A DNA stretch of 64,000 nt. It comes from an uncultured Clostridium sp. GTDB lineage: Bacteria > Bacillota > Clostridia > Lachnospirales > Lachnospiraceae. The DNA lies in assembly GCA_934438135.1 (NCBI GenBank), contig CAKSBP010000019.1, forward strand, positions 1 to 64,000. The letters run 5' to 3'. The position numbers were made by a program, and so were the translations under genes. Under the pieces are notes generated by a model that was not told where the DNA came from, searched no databases, and worked only from the letters and a program-made list of their open reading frames with translations. This document shows, in pieces, positions 18,011 to 26,818 of this stretch. How positions within the stretch are numbered: position 1 is the stretch's first letter; every line of letters starts with the position of its first letter.

Positions 18011-19225
18011 TTAGAATGCAACTCTGATTCTTGTAATCATATTGTCAAATGCATTCATTTTATCTTTAAATTCTTTTTCTTTCATCGTATCTGTTACGAA
18101 AGCATATTCTTCTGCAAAGCCCGCATCTACTACTTTTACATCACCAAATGCTTTTTTAACTTTTTCTTCATTTTCTGCCTTTGAACCGCTTAAACGCACA
18201 AAGAATTTCTGACTTGCTTCGTCAATATTAGCAAGTTCCAGCTTCTTGCTGCTCCAGATTGTCATAATGTTTGTTCCGAGATGTTTTGCTGCATCTACTA
18301 CATCGGCAACTACTGCACTGGCTGTTGGAAGCTTTCCTGCTCCTTTTCCATAAAACATAACGTCGCCTAAAAGGTTTCCTCTTACAAAAATTCCATTAAA
18401 TACATCATTTACACTATAAAGTGGATTATCTGCATTTATCATCATAGGTGCAACCATTGCATACACTTTATCCCCATCTTTCTTGCTTACCCCGAAAATC
18501 TTAATGACTGCATCTAATTTTTTTGCATATTTAAAATCTGTATCTGTAATCTTTGTAATACCTTCTGTATAAATATCCTCATAATCAACCTGCATTCCAT
18601 ATGCAAGTGAAGTAAGAATTGCAATTTTACGACATGCATCGTATCCTTCTACGTCTGCTTCCGGATTTCTTTCTGCATATCCTTTTTCCTGAGCATCTTT
18701 TAAAACTGTATCAAAATCAAGTCCTTCATTGCTCATCTTAGTAAGAATATAATTCGTTGTTCCATTTAAAATACCCGTAATTTCTTCAATCTCATCGGCT
18801 GTTAAAGACTGATTTAACGGTCTGATGATTGGGATGCCGCCGCCAACACTGGCTTCAAATAAAAAGTTTACCTTTTTGCTTCTTGCAATTTCAAGAAGTT
18901 CGGCACCATGTTTTGCTACTAATTCCTTATTCGATGTACAAACGCTTTTACCATTTTCTAATGCTTCTTTCACAAATTCATACGCTGGATGGATTCCTCC
19001 CATTGTCTCAACAACAATTTTCACATCCGGATCATTTGCAATGACTTTATAATCATGCACAATTTTCTCTTGAATTGGATCTCCTGGAAAATCTCTTAAA
19101 TCCAATACGTATTTGACGTTAATTTCCTGTCCTGCACGTTTACTGATACTTTCCTGATTGGTATTCAGTACTTCTACAACACCTGAACCAACCGTTCCAT
19201 ATCCTAATACACTAATATTTATCAT
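18011..19225 (-). CDS. hom: Homoserine dehydrogenase
   Basis: Homoserine dehydrogenase reduces aspartate-semialdehyde to homoserine with NAD(P)H. The Rossmann motif GYGTVGSGVV is at 8-17, the catalytic region contains EGYDACRKIAILTSL, and GILNGTTNYILTKM is the family signature. The 404-residue length includes a short C-terminal regulatory tail (about 340-404) smaller than a full ACT domain. It is 16 bases downstream of the ACT-domain gene and followed by the apgM-like gene and lysC. Confidence 0.95.
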   Translation of the reverse strand: MINISVLGYGTVGSGVVEVLNTNQESISKRAGQEINVKYVLDLRDFPGDPIQEKIVHDYKVIANDPDVKIVVETMGGIHPAYEFVKEALENGKSVCTSNKELVAKHGAELLEIARSKKVNFLFEASVGGGIPIIRPLNQSLTADEIEEITGILNGTTNYILTKMSNEGLDFDTVLKDAQEKGYAERNPEADVEGYDACRKIAILTSLAYGMQVDYEDIYTEGITKITDTDFKYAKKLDAVIKIFGVSKKDGDKVYAMVAPMMINADNPLYSVNDVFNGIFVRGNLLGDVMFYGKGAGKLPTASAVVADVVDAAKHLGTNIMTIWSSKKLELANIDEASQKFFVRLSGSKAENEEKVKKAFGDVKVVDAGFAEEYAFVTDTMKEKEFKDKMNAFDNMITRIRVAF

Positions 19226-19241
19226 ACTGCTCCTCCTAAAA

Positions 19242-19685
19242 TTATTCTCTTGCTAATATCTTTAGTGAATGAATTCCATTAAGATGTTCTATATCATCAA
19301 TCATCAAAGTTGCATCGGAAATTTCCGGCGGTATCTGGACACTCGTCGTCAGAGACGCAATTCCGTTCACCGGTATACTCTGATGAATTGTTAATATGTT
19401 TGCTCCATGATTTGCTATTTTATTTAACACATTTGACAACAGTCCCGGCTCATCATCCATCTGAAGCATAAACGTAATTGTCTTGCCTCTGGCATTCTCA
19501 TGAAATGGGAAAATATCGTCTTTATATTTATAAAATGAACTGCGGCTGATACCAACTGCGTCTGTTGCTTCCTGAATGGTAAGCCTGCCTTTTGAATCTA
19601 ACAGCCTCTTAGCCTCTACCACTTTCAGAAGAACCTCCGGAAGGGCTTTTTCCCTTACAAGAAAGTATTTTTTATTCTCATTCAT
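19242..19685 (-). CDS. ACT domain-containing protein (UPF0735/PheB-like)
   Basis: This 147-residue protein has an N-terminal helix-turn-helix-like segment (LTIQEATDAVGISRSSFYKY, about 36-55) and a C-terminal ACT domain (about 68-145, DEPGLLSNVLNKIANHGANIL). That is the layout of the UPF0735/PheB family. It probably senses an amino acid and may regulate the hom-apgM-lysC genes behind it. The ATG at 19685 has AGAGGA seven bases upstream and was preferred to one eight codons earlier. A strong promoter lies at 19761-19789. Confidence 0.85.
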   Translation of the reverse strand: MNENKKYFLVREKALPEVLLKVVEAKRLLDSKGRLTIQEATDAVGISRSSFYKYKDDIFPFHENARGKTITFMLQMDDEPGLLSNVLNKIANHGANILTIHQSIPVNGIASLTTSVQIPPEISDATLMIDDIEHLNGIHSLKILARE

Positions 19686-19760
19686 ACTACCATCCTCTAT
19701 ATTGTACACGTTTCCTCTATGTGTTTGTACAGGAAATACACTTGTTCTTCCTAGAAAGAT

Positions 19761-19789
19761 ATATTAGCACAGTTCTTTTTAGATTGCAA
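19761..19789 (-). promoter_or_regulatory. Promoter of the ACT-hom-apgM-lysC-yhfC operon
   Basis: On the minus strand, TTGCAA (19784-19789), a 17-base spacer and TAATAT (19761-19766) with an extended TG element. The predicted transcript has a leader of about 70 bases without an obvious attenuator. Confidence 0.75.
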
Positions 19790-19845
19790 GTAATGTGTTA
19801 GAAAATAAATAAAAAGTGTGCGTGTGGCACATACTCTTTTAAAAT

Positions 19846-19904
19846 AAAAAAAGCACTACGGAAGTATTTTACTGATTTCTCCAGTATCCTACTGTTCGCA
19901 ATGC
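19846..19904 (-). terminator. Terminator of the secA-prfB-cheW operon
   Basis: On the minus strand a long imperfect hairpin forms between GCATTGCG and CGTAGTGC with internal pairing, immediately followed by TTTTTTT. It lies about 40 bases after the cheW stop. Confidence 0.6.
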
Positions 19905-19946
19905 CTTTCTTTATTCGTTCTTTTGGCAGCATGCTGTAATCCGCTG

Positions 19947-20411
19947 TTAATTGACACTCTTCATAAACTTATTCAGCTGTTCTTTCTGCTCTTCACTTAG
20001 AAGTCCATCCAGATTCAGCAGAAGAACTAAAGACTTATCAATGTGTGCAACTGATTCTGCATAAGATGTATGTTCATTCATAACAACCGCAGGCATTTCA
20101 CTAACCTGCTCGTCGTTAATTTCTACAATTTCTTTTACCGCATCTACATCCAGTGCAAGAGGTACGCCATGTGACTTAACAATAATAAATTCTCCTGGTT
20201 CTCCGTCTCCACGTTCATCAAGATTAAATTTGTTCCGCAGGCTGTAAACAGGCAGAACCTCACCACGAAGATTAATAATACCTCTTATATCACATGGTGC
20301 ATTTGGTACATTTACAATATCAAGCTCTTTTTCAATTCCCATAACTTCGCTGACATCAAGTCCATAAATACCATTTTCCACGGAAAATAATACTTGCTTT
20401 TTCATCGCCAT
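19947..20411 (-). CDS. cheW: Chemotaxis coupling protein CheW
   Basis: CheW couples methyl-accepting receptors to the kinase CheA at the inner face of the membrane. The 154-residue protein has the family features: VLFSVENGIYGLDVSEV at the start, then IRGIINLRGEVLPVYSLR (about 42-59) and LALDVDAVKEIV. The ATG at 20411 has AGGAGG seven bases upstream; an upstream in-frame TTG was rejected. It follows prfB by 32 bases rather than sitting in a che operon, so it may be an accessory CheW. Confidence 0.9.
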   Translation of the reverse strand: MAMKKQVLFSVENGIYGLDVSEVMGIEKELDIVNVPNAPCDIRGIINLRGEVLPVYSLRNKFNLDERGDGEPGEFIIVKSHGVPLALDVDAVKEIVEINDEQVSEMPAVVMNEHTSYAESVAHIDKSLVLLLNLDGLLSEEQKEQLNKFMKSVN

Positions 20412-20443
20412 AGTCAAACCTCCTATCTATTTTTATCAGATTA

Positions 20444-21554
20444 TCAACGTGATGACACACTCCACTTCAGATACGCATTGATGAAAGGATCAATTGCTCC
20501 ATCCAAAACGCTGTCTGCATTTCCGACTTCTACATTCGTTCTATGATCTTTTACCATAGTATATGGCTGGAGCACATAGGAACGGATTTGACTTCCCCAT
20601 CCAATTTCCTTAATCTCACCACGAATGCTGGCTTCCTTCTGTAGATTCTCTTCCTGTTTTAAAATAAACAGCTTTGCCTTTAACATCTGCATAGCCTTAT
20701 CCTTATTCATGTGCTGGGAACGTTCATTCTGACACTGAACCACAATTCCTGTAGGATAATGGGTAATACGAATGGCGGATGATGTTTTATTAATATGCTG
20801 GCCGCCGGCACCACTGGAACGGTAGGTATCAATTCTGATATCGTCATCTGCAATTTCAATATCAAGATCTTCTTCAATATCCGGCATAACATCGCAGGAT
20901 ACAAATGATGTCTGCCTCTTACCTGCTGCATTAAATGGAGAAATACGGACAAGGCGGTGTACGCCTCGCTCTGACTTCAGGTATCCATATGCATTGGTTC
21001 CGTGGATTTCCAGTGTAACAGACTTATAGCCTGCTTCATCACCATCCAGAAAATCAATCATTTCACAGGTAAAGCCTTTTTTGTCGGCCCATTTTTGATA
21101 CATTCGGCACAGCATGGATGCCCAGTCACAACTTTCTGTTCCACCGGCACCGGCATGCAGCGTCAGAATAGCATCGTTTTTATCATATTCGCCTGAAAGA
21201 AGCGTTGTTAGTCTCAAATCTTCTAAATTTTCAACAAACTCATTCAGTGCGGATTCAATCTCTGGAATAAGTGAAATATCATTTTCCTCATATCCCATCT
21301 CTAACAATGTTTCCACATCTTCATACTGTCCACAAAGAGCTTCATAACGTTCTTTCACGCCTTTTAATGTTCTCAGCTCTTTCATGACAGTCTGTGACTT
21401 ATCAGCGTCATCCCAGAATCCAGGTTCTTCCATCTCTCGTTCCAATTCCTCGATTCGAAGGCTTTTATTCGCTAAGTCAAAGTGAATCCCCCACTTCGCG
21501 TAAAGGTTCTTTGTAATTTGTTAATTTATACTTATATTGATCTAATTCAACCAC
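20444..21554 (-). CDS. prfB: Peptide chain release factor 2, with programmed +1 frameshift
   Basis: RF2 releases the peptide at UGA and UAA. A first short frame opens at GTG 21554 (GGAG eight bases upstream), encodes 25 residues ending ...EVGDSL and stops at UGA (21477-21479). A +1 shift at CTT-TGA joins it to the main frame, giving 369 residues. In that numbering SPF (205-207), the stop-codon-reading tripeptide, and GGQ (250-252), the hydrolysis motif, fall where they do in E. coli RF2. It starts 41 bases after the secA stop and is followed by cheW, so the three form an operon. Expression is autoregulated through the frameshift. Confidence 0.95.
21477..21492 (-). promoter_or_regulatory. RF2 +1 frameshift site
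   Basis: On the minus strand, GGGGG (21488-21492) acts as an internal Shine-Dalgarno upstream of CTT TGA C (shift at 21480-21479). The reading frame closes at UGA and the RF2 sequence continues in the +1 frame. When RF2 is scarce the ribosome pauses at UGA and shifts. Confidence 0.92.
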
Positions 21555-21595
21555 TCTCAACGCTCCTTTCATTCTACATGCCTTGTTCTACAAAA

Positions 21596-24166
21596 TTATC
21601 TTCCACAGCAGAATTTATATTTTTTTCCGCTTCCGCAAGGACATGGATCGTTTGGCTGTACTTTCTTTTCTACTCTTTTTACTGGTCCTTTGACACTTTC
21701 ATCTTTGTTGGTTCCAGTTACTTTTGCAACCTGTTCTCTTTCTACTTTCTGTTCAATACGGACATGCATTAACGCTCTTACCGTTTCTTCTGTAATAGCA
21801 TCTGTCATTTCCTCGAACATTTCATAACCCATAAACTTAAACTCAACAACAGGGTCTTTCTGTCCATAAGCCTGTAAGCCGATGCCCTGACGAAGCTGTT
21901 CCATATCATCGATATGATCCATCCATTTATGGTCAATTACTTTCAGAAGAAGAACTCGCTCTAATTCACGAATCTGTTCTGGTTCTGGGAACTCAGCTTC
22001 TTTCTGCTCATACAGTTTGGCAGCCTTTTCTTTCAGATTCTGAAGAAGTTCTTTTTTTGTAATGTGTTTTAACTGTTCTTCTGTCAATCTAATTCTTTCA
22101 AAAGGAATAATCGGCAGAAGCAGTTCATTTAATTCTTCCAGATTCCATTCTTCTGGATCCTGCTCATCGCTTATAGCAATGTTTACATTTTTCTCAACAA
22201 CATCTGTAATCATCTTGTAAATTGTATCACGCATGCTTTCGCCGTTTAATACTTTACGTCTCTCATCATAAATAATCTCACGCTGTTCGTTATTAACCTG
22301 GTCATATTCCAGCAGGTTCTTACGAATACCATAGTTATTATTTTCAATCTTCTTCTGTGCTCGTTCAATTGTATTGCTTAACATCTTATGTTCAATTGGT
22401 TCACCTTCTGGATAGCCAAGTGAATTAAAGACGTTCATTAACTTTTCAGAACCAAACAATCTTAACAGGTCATCTTCCAAAGATAAGAAGAATCTGGATT
22501 CACCCTTATCACCCTGACGTCCTGCACGACCTCGTAACTGGTTATCGATACGTCTGGATTCATGTCTCTCTGTACCAATAATCTTTAATCCGCCTAAATC
22601 AGAAACACCGTCTCCTAGTTTAATATCTGTACCACGACCTGCCATGTTTGTTGCGATAGTAACCGCATTTTTCTGACCTGCATCTGCAACAATTTCAGCC
22701 TCAAGTTCATGGAACTTGGCATTTAAGACTTTGTGCGGCACGCCACGTCTTTTTAACATTGCACTAATTTCTTCGGAAGCCTCAATGGTAATGGTACCAA
22801 CGAGTACTGGCTGTCCTGTCTTATGGGATTCACAAATCTCATTAACAATAGCATTCAGTTTTTCTTTCTTTGTCTTATAAACAGCATCCTGATAATCGAT
22901 ACGCTGTACCGGAAGATTAGTAGGAACTTCTACAACATCCATGCCATAAATATTTCTAAATTCCTGTTCTTCGGTAATAGCAGTACCTGTCATACCGCAT
23001 TTCTTCTTGTATTTATTAAAAAAGTTCTGAAATGTAATCGTTGCAAGAGTTTTACTTTCTCTCTTAACTTTTACATGTTCCTTGGCTTCAATTGCCTGAT
23101 GTAAACCATCGGAATATCTTCTACCTGGCATAATACGTCCAGTAAATTCATCGACAATAAGCACTTCATCATCTTTTACAACATAATCTTTATCACGGAA
23201 CATTAAGTAGTTTGCTCTTAATGCTAAATCTATATTATGCTGGATTTCCAGGTTTTCCGGATCTGCAAGATTCTCTAAGTGGAAAAATTTTTCTACTTTG
23301 GCAACACCATCTGCTGTCAGAGAAACTACCTTGTCCTTTTCATTTACAACAAAGTCACCTGTTTCTTCATTATCTTCCTGCATGAGAATATCCATTTTGC
23401 TTAATTCTTTTTCCGTACCCCGTTCCAGCTGTCTTGCTAAAATATCACAGGCTTCATACAATTTTGTAGACTTACCGCTTTGACCAGAAATAATAAGTGG
23501 TGTTCTGGCTTCATCGATTAATACGGAATCGACCTCATCGATGATAGCATAATGTAAATCACGCTGTACAAGCTGTTCTTTATAAATAACCATGTTATCT
23601 CTTAAGTAATCAAATCCGAGTTCATTGTTGGTCGCATATGTGATATCACAGTTATATGCTTCTCTTCTGGCATCATTATCCATGTCATTCAAAATAACAC
23701 CAACTGTTAAACCAAGCCATTCATGGACTTTTCCCATCCACTCAGCATCACGCTTTGCAAGATAATCATTTACTGTTACAATATGAACTCCTTTTCCCTC
23801 TAATGCATTTAAATAAGCAGGAAGCGTCGAAACAAGTGTCTTACCTTCACCAGTACGCATCTCTGTAATTCTACCCTGATGCAGAATGACACCACCGATT
23901 AACTGAACGCGGTAATGCTTCATACCTAGCACTCTTGATGCAGCTTCTCTGACTGTTGCATATGCTTCTACCAGAATATCATCTAATGTTTCACCTTTTT
24001 CCAATCTGGATTTAAATTCTACGGTCTTTGCCTTTAGTTGCTCATCTGATAATTTCTGATATTCCTCATCAAGTGCTTCTATTCGATTAACTATTGGTGT
24101 GACCAATTTTACTTCTCTTTCACTATGCGTCCCAAAAAGCTTAGTAAATAAACTCATTAGCTTCAC
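21596..24166 (-). CDS. secA: Protein translocase ATPase SecA
   Basis: SecA drives secretory proteins through SecYEG using ATP. At 856 residues it is full length. The Walker A region is in EMRTGEGKT, DEVDSVLIDEART is the DEAD-type Walker B, and TNMAGRGTDIKLG belongs to the second helicase domain. The C-terminus ends in a zinc-binding CPCGSGKKYKFCC motif, which binds SecB and/or ribosome in other species. It heads an operon with prfB 41 bases downstream. Confidence 0.97.
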   Translation of the reverse strand: MKLMSLFTKLFGTHSEREVKLVTPIVNRIEALDEEYQKLSDEQLKAKTVEFKSRLEKGETLDDILVEAYATVREAASRVLGMKHYRVQLIGGVILHQGRITEMRTGEGKTLVSTLPAYLNALEGKGVHIVTVNDYLAKRDAEWMGKVHEWLGLTVGVILNDMDNDARREAYNCDITYATNNELGFDYLRDNMVIYKEQLVQRDLHYAIIDEVDSVLIDEARTPLIISGQSGKSTKLYEACDILARQLERGTEKELSKMDILMQEDNEETGDFVVNEKDKVVSLTADGVAKVEKFFHLENLADPENLEIQHNIDLALRANYLMFRDKDYVVKDDEVLIVDEFTGRIMPGRRYSDGLHQAIEAKEHVKVKRESKTLATITFQNFFNKYKKKCGMTGTAITEEQEFRNIYGMDVVEVPTNLPVQRIDYQDAVYKTKKEKLNAIVNEICESHKTGQPVLVGTITIEASEEISAMLKRRGVPHKVLNAKFHELEAEIVADAGQKNAVTIATNMAGRGTDIKLGDGVSDLGGLKIIGTERHESRRIDNQLRGRAGRQGDKGESRFFLSLEDDLLRLFGSEKLMNVFNSLGYPEGEPIEHKMLSNTIERAQKKIENNNYGIRKNLLEYDQVNNEQREIIYDERRKVLNGESMRDTIYKMITDVVEKNVNIAISDEQDPEEWNLEELNELLLPIIPFERIRLTEEQLKHITKKELLQNLKEKAAKLYEQKEAEFPEPEQIRELERVLLLKVIDHKWMDHIDDMEQLRQGIGLQAYGQKDPVVEFKFMGYEMFEEMTDAITEETVRALMHVRIEQKVEREQVAKVTGTNKDESVKGPVKRVEKKVQPNDPCPCGSGKKYKFCCGR

Positions 24167-24225
24167 TCCTGTACTCTTAGTATTTCAATGCTTTTCCATT
24201 GAATAAATTTTATAACCCATAGTAC

Positions 24226-24254
24226 ATTGTACCATCATACCCGAAAACAGGCAA
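24226..24254 (-). promoter_or_regulatory. Candidate promoter of secA
   Basis: On the minus strand, TTGCCT (24249-24254), 17 bases and TACAAT (24226-24231) with extended TG. The -35 is imperfect but the spacing is ideal, and a terminator for hpf lies just upstream, so secA needs its own promoter. Confidence 0.55.
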
Positions 24255-24386
24255 CTGATTTTTTACAATTTCCATGAGCCTTTCTTCCCTGTTTTACAGA
24301 GATAAAAACTATTTACATTCTGCCACAGAACTCTATCTGGGCATGTTTCTCGACTTATGCCCGTTAAAGTTTCCATGGCAGACAAA

Positions 24387-24424
24387 CAAAAAGGCCAGCT
24401 GCTTTTTTATCAGCTGGCACTTTT
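24387..24424 (-). terminator. Terminator of hpf
   Basis: On the minus strand, GCCAGCTG and CAGCTGGC form a perfect eight-base-pair stem with an A-rich loop, followed by CTTTTTG. It lies directly after the hpf stop. Confidence 0.85.
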
Positions 24425-24435
24425 TTATCTATGGC

Positions 24436-24975
24436 CTAAAATTCCGGTTCAATTAAACCATACGTATTTGCTTTTCTCTTGTATACTACATTAACTTCAT
24501 CAGTATCTGCATTTCGGAATACAAAGAAGTTATGTCCAAGCAGTTCCATCTGCACACAAGCTTCTTCCGCATCCATCGGTTTCACCGCAAATTTCTTGGT
24601 TCTTATAATCTTAATTTCTTCATCGTCATCATCGATCTTTTCATCCATAAAGGATTTATTGAAATTAACCGCTGCCTGCTTTTGTTCTAAAATTTTGTTT
24701 TTGTATTTTCTAAGCTGCCTCTCAATAACCTCTTCTACCAGGTCAATTGATACATACATATCTTCGGATGTCTGTTCTGCCCTAACGATGTTTCCTTTCA
24801 TCGGTATGGTCACTTCAATTTTCTGTCTTTCCTTTTCCACACCGAGTGTAACATGTACCTCTGTATCAGGAGTGAAGTATTTTTCAAGTTTACCGATTTT
24901 CTCGTAAACTGCTGTTTTTAAACCATCGGTTACATCAATATTTTTTCCACTAATTATATATTTCATATTGCCCAA
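24436..24975 (-). CDS. hpf: Ribosome hibernation promoting factor, long form
   Basis: Long-form HPF dimerises 70S ribosomes into inactive 100S particles in stationary phase. The N-terminal HPF/RaiA domain (about 1-105; ISGKNIDVTDGLKTAVYEKI) is followed by an acidic linker (about 115-122, DDDDEEI) and a C-terminal dimerisation domain (about 125-179; MDAEEACVQMELLGHNFFVFRN). Length 179 is typical. It is monocistronic, with a good sigma-A promoter about 70 bases upstream and a terminator downstream. Confidence 0.95.
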   Translation of the reverse strand: MGNMKYIISGKNIDVTDGLKTAVYEKIGKLEKYFTPDTEVHVTLGVEKERQKIEVTIPMKGNIVRAEQTSEDMYVSIDLVEEVIERQLRKYKNKILEQKQAAVNFNKSFMDEKIDDDDEEIKIIRTKKFAVKPMDAEEACVQMELLGHNFFVFRNADTDEVNVVYKRKANTYGLIEPEF

Positions 24976-25043
24976 CTCCTTTTGTCTTATTTTTATTAAT
25001 TACTTTATATGCTGAAATAATTAATAAACTTTAGTACATGTTT

Positions 25044-25071
25044 ATTATACCATAAAAGTTAATTAATTCAA
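25044..25071 (-). promoter_or_regulatory. Promoter of hpf
   Basis: On the minus strand, TTGAAT (25066-25071), a 16-base spacer and TATAAT (25044-25049) with an extended TGG before the -10. Confidence 0.7.
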
Positions 25072-25154
25072 GTTAATTAGCCGAATTTGCACATTCAATT
25101 ATCCCTTTTTTTCGATTATTGTCATTATAGTTCGGTTATTACCTTTTTTTACTT

Positions 25155-25397
25155 TTTTCCACATACAATAACTAACATTATTTCATAATTGTCTGACAAT
25201 TATTTATGAAGTTAAACAGCTTCATTTTTCGCCTGTTTTGCACAAAAAACAAAACATATTTTCGTGGATTGACAGTTTTTATCCTCACTTTTATTCACAC
25301 ACTGTTTGGTGGATAATGTGGATAACTCGGTGCATAACTGAAAAAGGCTTGTCTAATGCAGAACAGAGATGTGGATAACTTTTCCTGTTCATCCACA
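25155..25397. other. Cluster of DnaA-box-like sites with a 17-bp inverted repeat
   Basis: This AT-rich stretch lies in the 611-base gap between hpf and the YibE/F gene. Matches to TTWTNCACA on either strand are at 25155-25163, 25291-25299, 25317-25325 and 25370-25378. One-mismatch sites are at 25308-25316, 25329-25337 and 25389-25397. The last two boxes sit in the arms of a perfect 17-base-pair inverted repeat (25360-25376 with 25391-25407, 14-base loop). A separate 8-bp inverted repeat lies at 25185-25203. No gene is seen between 24976 and 25586 apart from the hpf promoter. DnaA binding is an inference. Confidence 0.6.
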
Positions 25398-25586
25398 TCT
25401 CTGTTCTCAAATTAGGCGGGTTGCTATCTACCACTATGTTAATGTTGTGCAATTTGTCCAATCTGCCTACTGATTATAAATATTGGGATAAAATTATTAT
25501 TCTAAATAGTCAAACAATTTTCCTTATTGTACTAACTATACTCTCTTAAATTTTTGCTGTTGCAACAGGGGTCTGCCCCCTTTTGC

Positions 25587-26756
25587 TTACTGCTGTTTCC
25601 TTTTTCCACGCATAATCAAAGATGCAAACAAGGCAACCAATGGAACTGTCATAACAATTCCTGCACTTCCTGAAAGTCCTTGGATAACTTCTCTTGCTAC
25701 TAAATCCGTTGACCAGAGCTGAGTCAGTGGAATGTTATATGAATAAATCATAATAATAGTACTAAGAGAAGATCCAACAAATGCAAGGATTAATGTATTT
25801 GACATGGTTCCCATAGCGTCTCGTCCAATATTCATACCGGAAGCAAACAACTGCCTGGCCGTCATTTCTTCGTTTACAGATGCCAGCTCATGAATTGCTG
25901 ATGCAATACTCATCGCTACATCCATTACTGCTCCAAGTGCTGAAACAAGAATTCCCGCTGTAAAAATATCCGTTATTTTCAATCCATGATCGTAACATTC
26001 CAAAAGCAGAGATTCCGCCTCAGTTGTCTGAAAGCCAGTAATATGCATTTTCTGACACATGATATAAGCAAAAATCCCCGCAAACAGCACACCGGCTGAA
26101 GTACCAAAAAATCCACTGATTGTTTTCCTGTTAATTCCATCAATAATCACAAAACTTACCAGATTCGTCACTAGAATGACCAATATTGTCGCTGGAAGCA
26201 TCGGTGCTCCGTAATATAGTGCCGGAATGAGAACAAAAAAAAGCATCAGCAGGGTATAACCCAGACTAAGAAGTGACATAATGCCTTTTTTTCCACCAAT
26301 CAAACAAAGGAGAAGAACAAACACAAGAACGGCTGCAGTCAATATCGATTCTCTGTCATAATTATAAACCGATACATTATAAGAACCATCATCCATAGCA
26401 TCTATACGCACTACAATTCTGGTTTCCTTCTGGCAGTTAATATTGAATAACGCACTCATGTAATTCTTAATCTCATAAATCTCGCCTTTATGCTTTCCAG
26501 ACGTAATCTTAAGAGAAATCTTTTGAGAACCCCGAAGTACATTTTCATATTCTTTATCCACCATTGTATCATCTGAAAGCAATTCAAGTACAACAGCTTT
26601 TGCATAAGACGTTTTCTGCTCCTCCTGGGTTACCTTATCTGCCATCTGACAATGAACATACCAGTATGCCGCTGCAAATAACAATCCTGCTATTAGAACA
26701 GCCCCAAGCCGGATGAATAGTTCTTTATAATTTATCTGCAATCGAATCTTACGCAT
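25587..26756 (-). CDS. YibE/F family membrane protein
   Basis: This 389-residue protein has one N-terminal helix, an extracytoplasmic domain of about 100 residues (beta-rich; IYEIKNYMSALFNINC) and then about seven membrane helices. VSALGAVMDVAMSIASAI (about 271-288) and GRDAMGTMSNTLILAFVGSSL (about 315-335) are typical of YibE/F (PF07907). The family is predicted to be a transporter; substrate unknown. It stands between the DnaA-box region and the terminator of the giant secreted protein, so it is probably monocistronic. Confidence 0.88.
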   Translation of the reverse strand: MRKIRLQINYKELFIRLGAVLIAGLLFAAAYWYVHCQMADKVTQEEQKTSYAKAVVLELLSDDTMVDKEYENVLRGSQKISLKITSGKHKGEIYEIKNYMSALFNINCQKETRIVVRIDAMDDGSYNVSVYNYDRESILTAAVLVFVLLLCLIGGKKGIMSLLSLGYTLLMLFFVLIPALYYGAPMLPATILVILVTNLVSFVIIDGINRKTISGFFGTSAGVLFAGIFAYIMCQKMHITGFQTTEAESLLLECYDHGLKITDIFTAGILVSALGAVMDVAMSIASAIHELASVNEEMTARQLFASGMNIGRDAMGTMSNTLILAFVGSSLSTIIMIYSYNIPLTQLWSTDLVAREVIQGLSGSAGIVMTVPLVALFASLIMRGKRKQQ

Positions 26757-26773
26757 ATTTCCTCCCTTTCATG

Positions 26774-26802
26774 AAAAAAGGTGCTGCAGAATCTGCAGCA
26801 CC
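26774..26802 (-). terminator. Terminator of the giant secreted PHP protein gene
   Basis: On the minus strand, GGTGCTGCAG and CTGCAGCACC form a perfect ten-base-pair stem with a three-base loop, followed by TTTTTT. Confidence 0.92.
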
Positions 26803-26818
26803 GATTATATCTATCCTG

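Noticed and set aside
25155..25407. Replication origin oriC
   Set aside because: No dnaA, dnaN, rpmH or gyrB nearby and no strand switch of genes; it is reported only as a DnaA-box cluster.
25563..25585. GGGG/CCCC hairpin as terminator of YibE/F
   Set aside because: The stem is only four base pairs and no T run follows on the minus strand.
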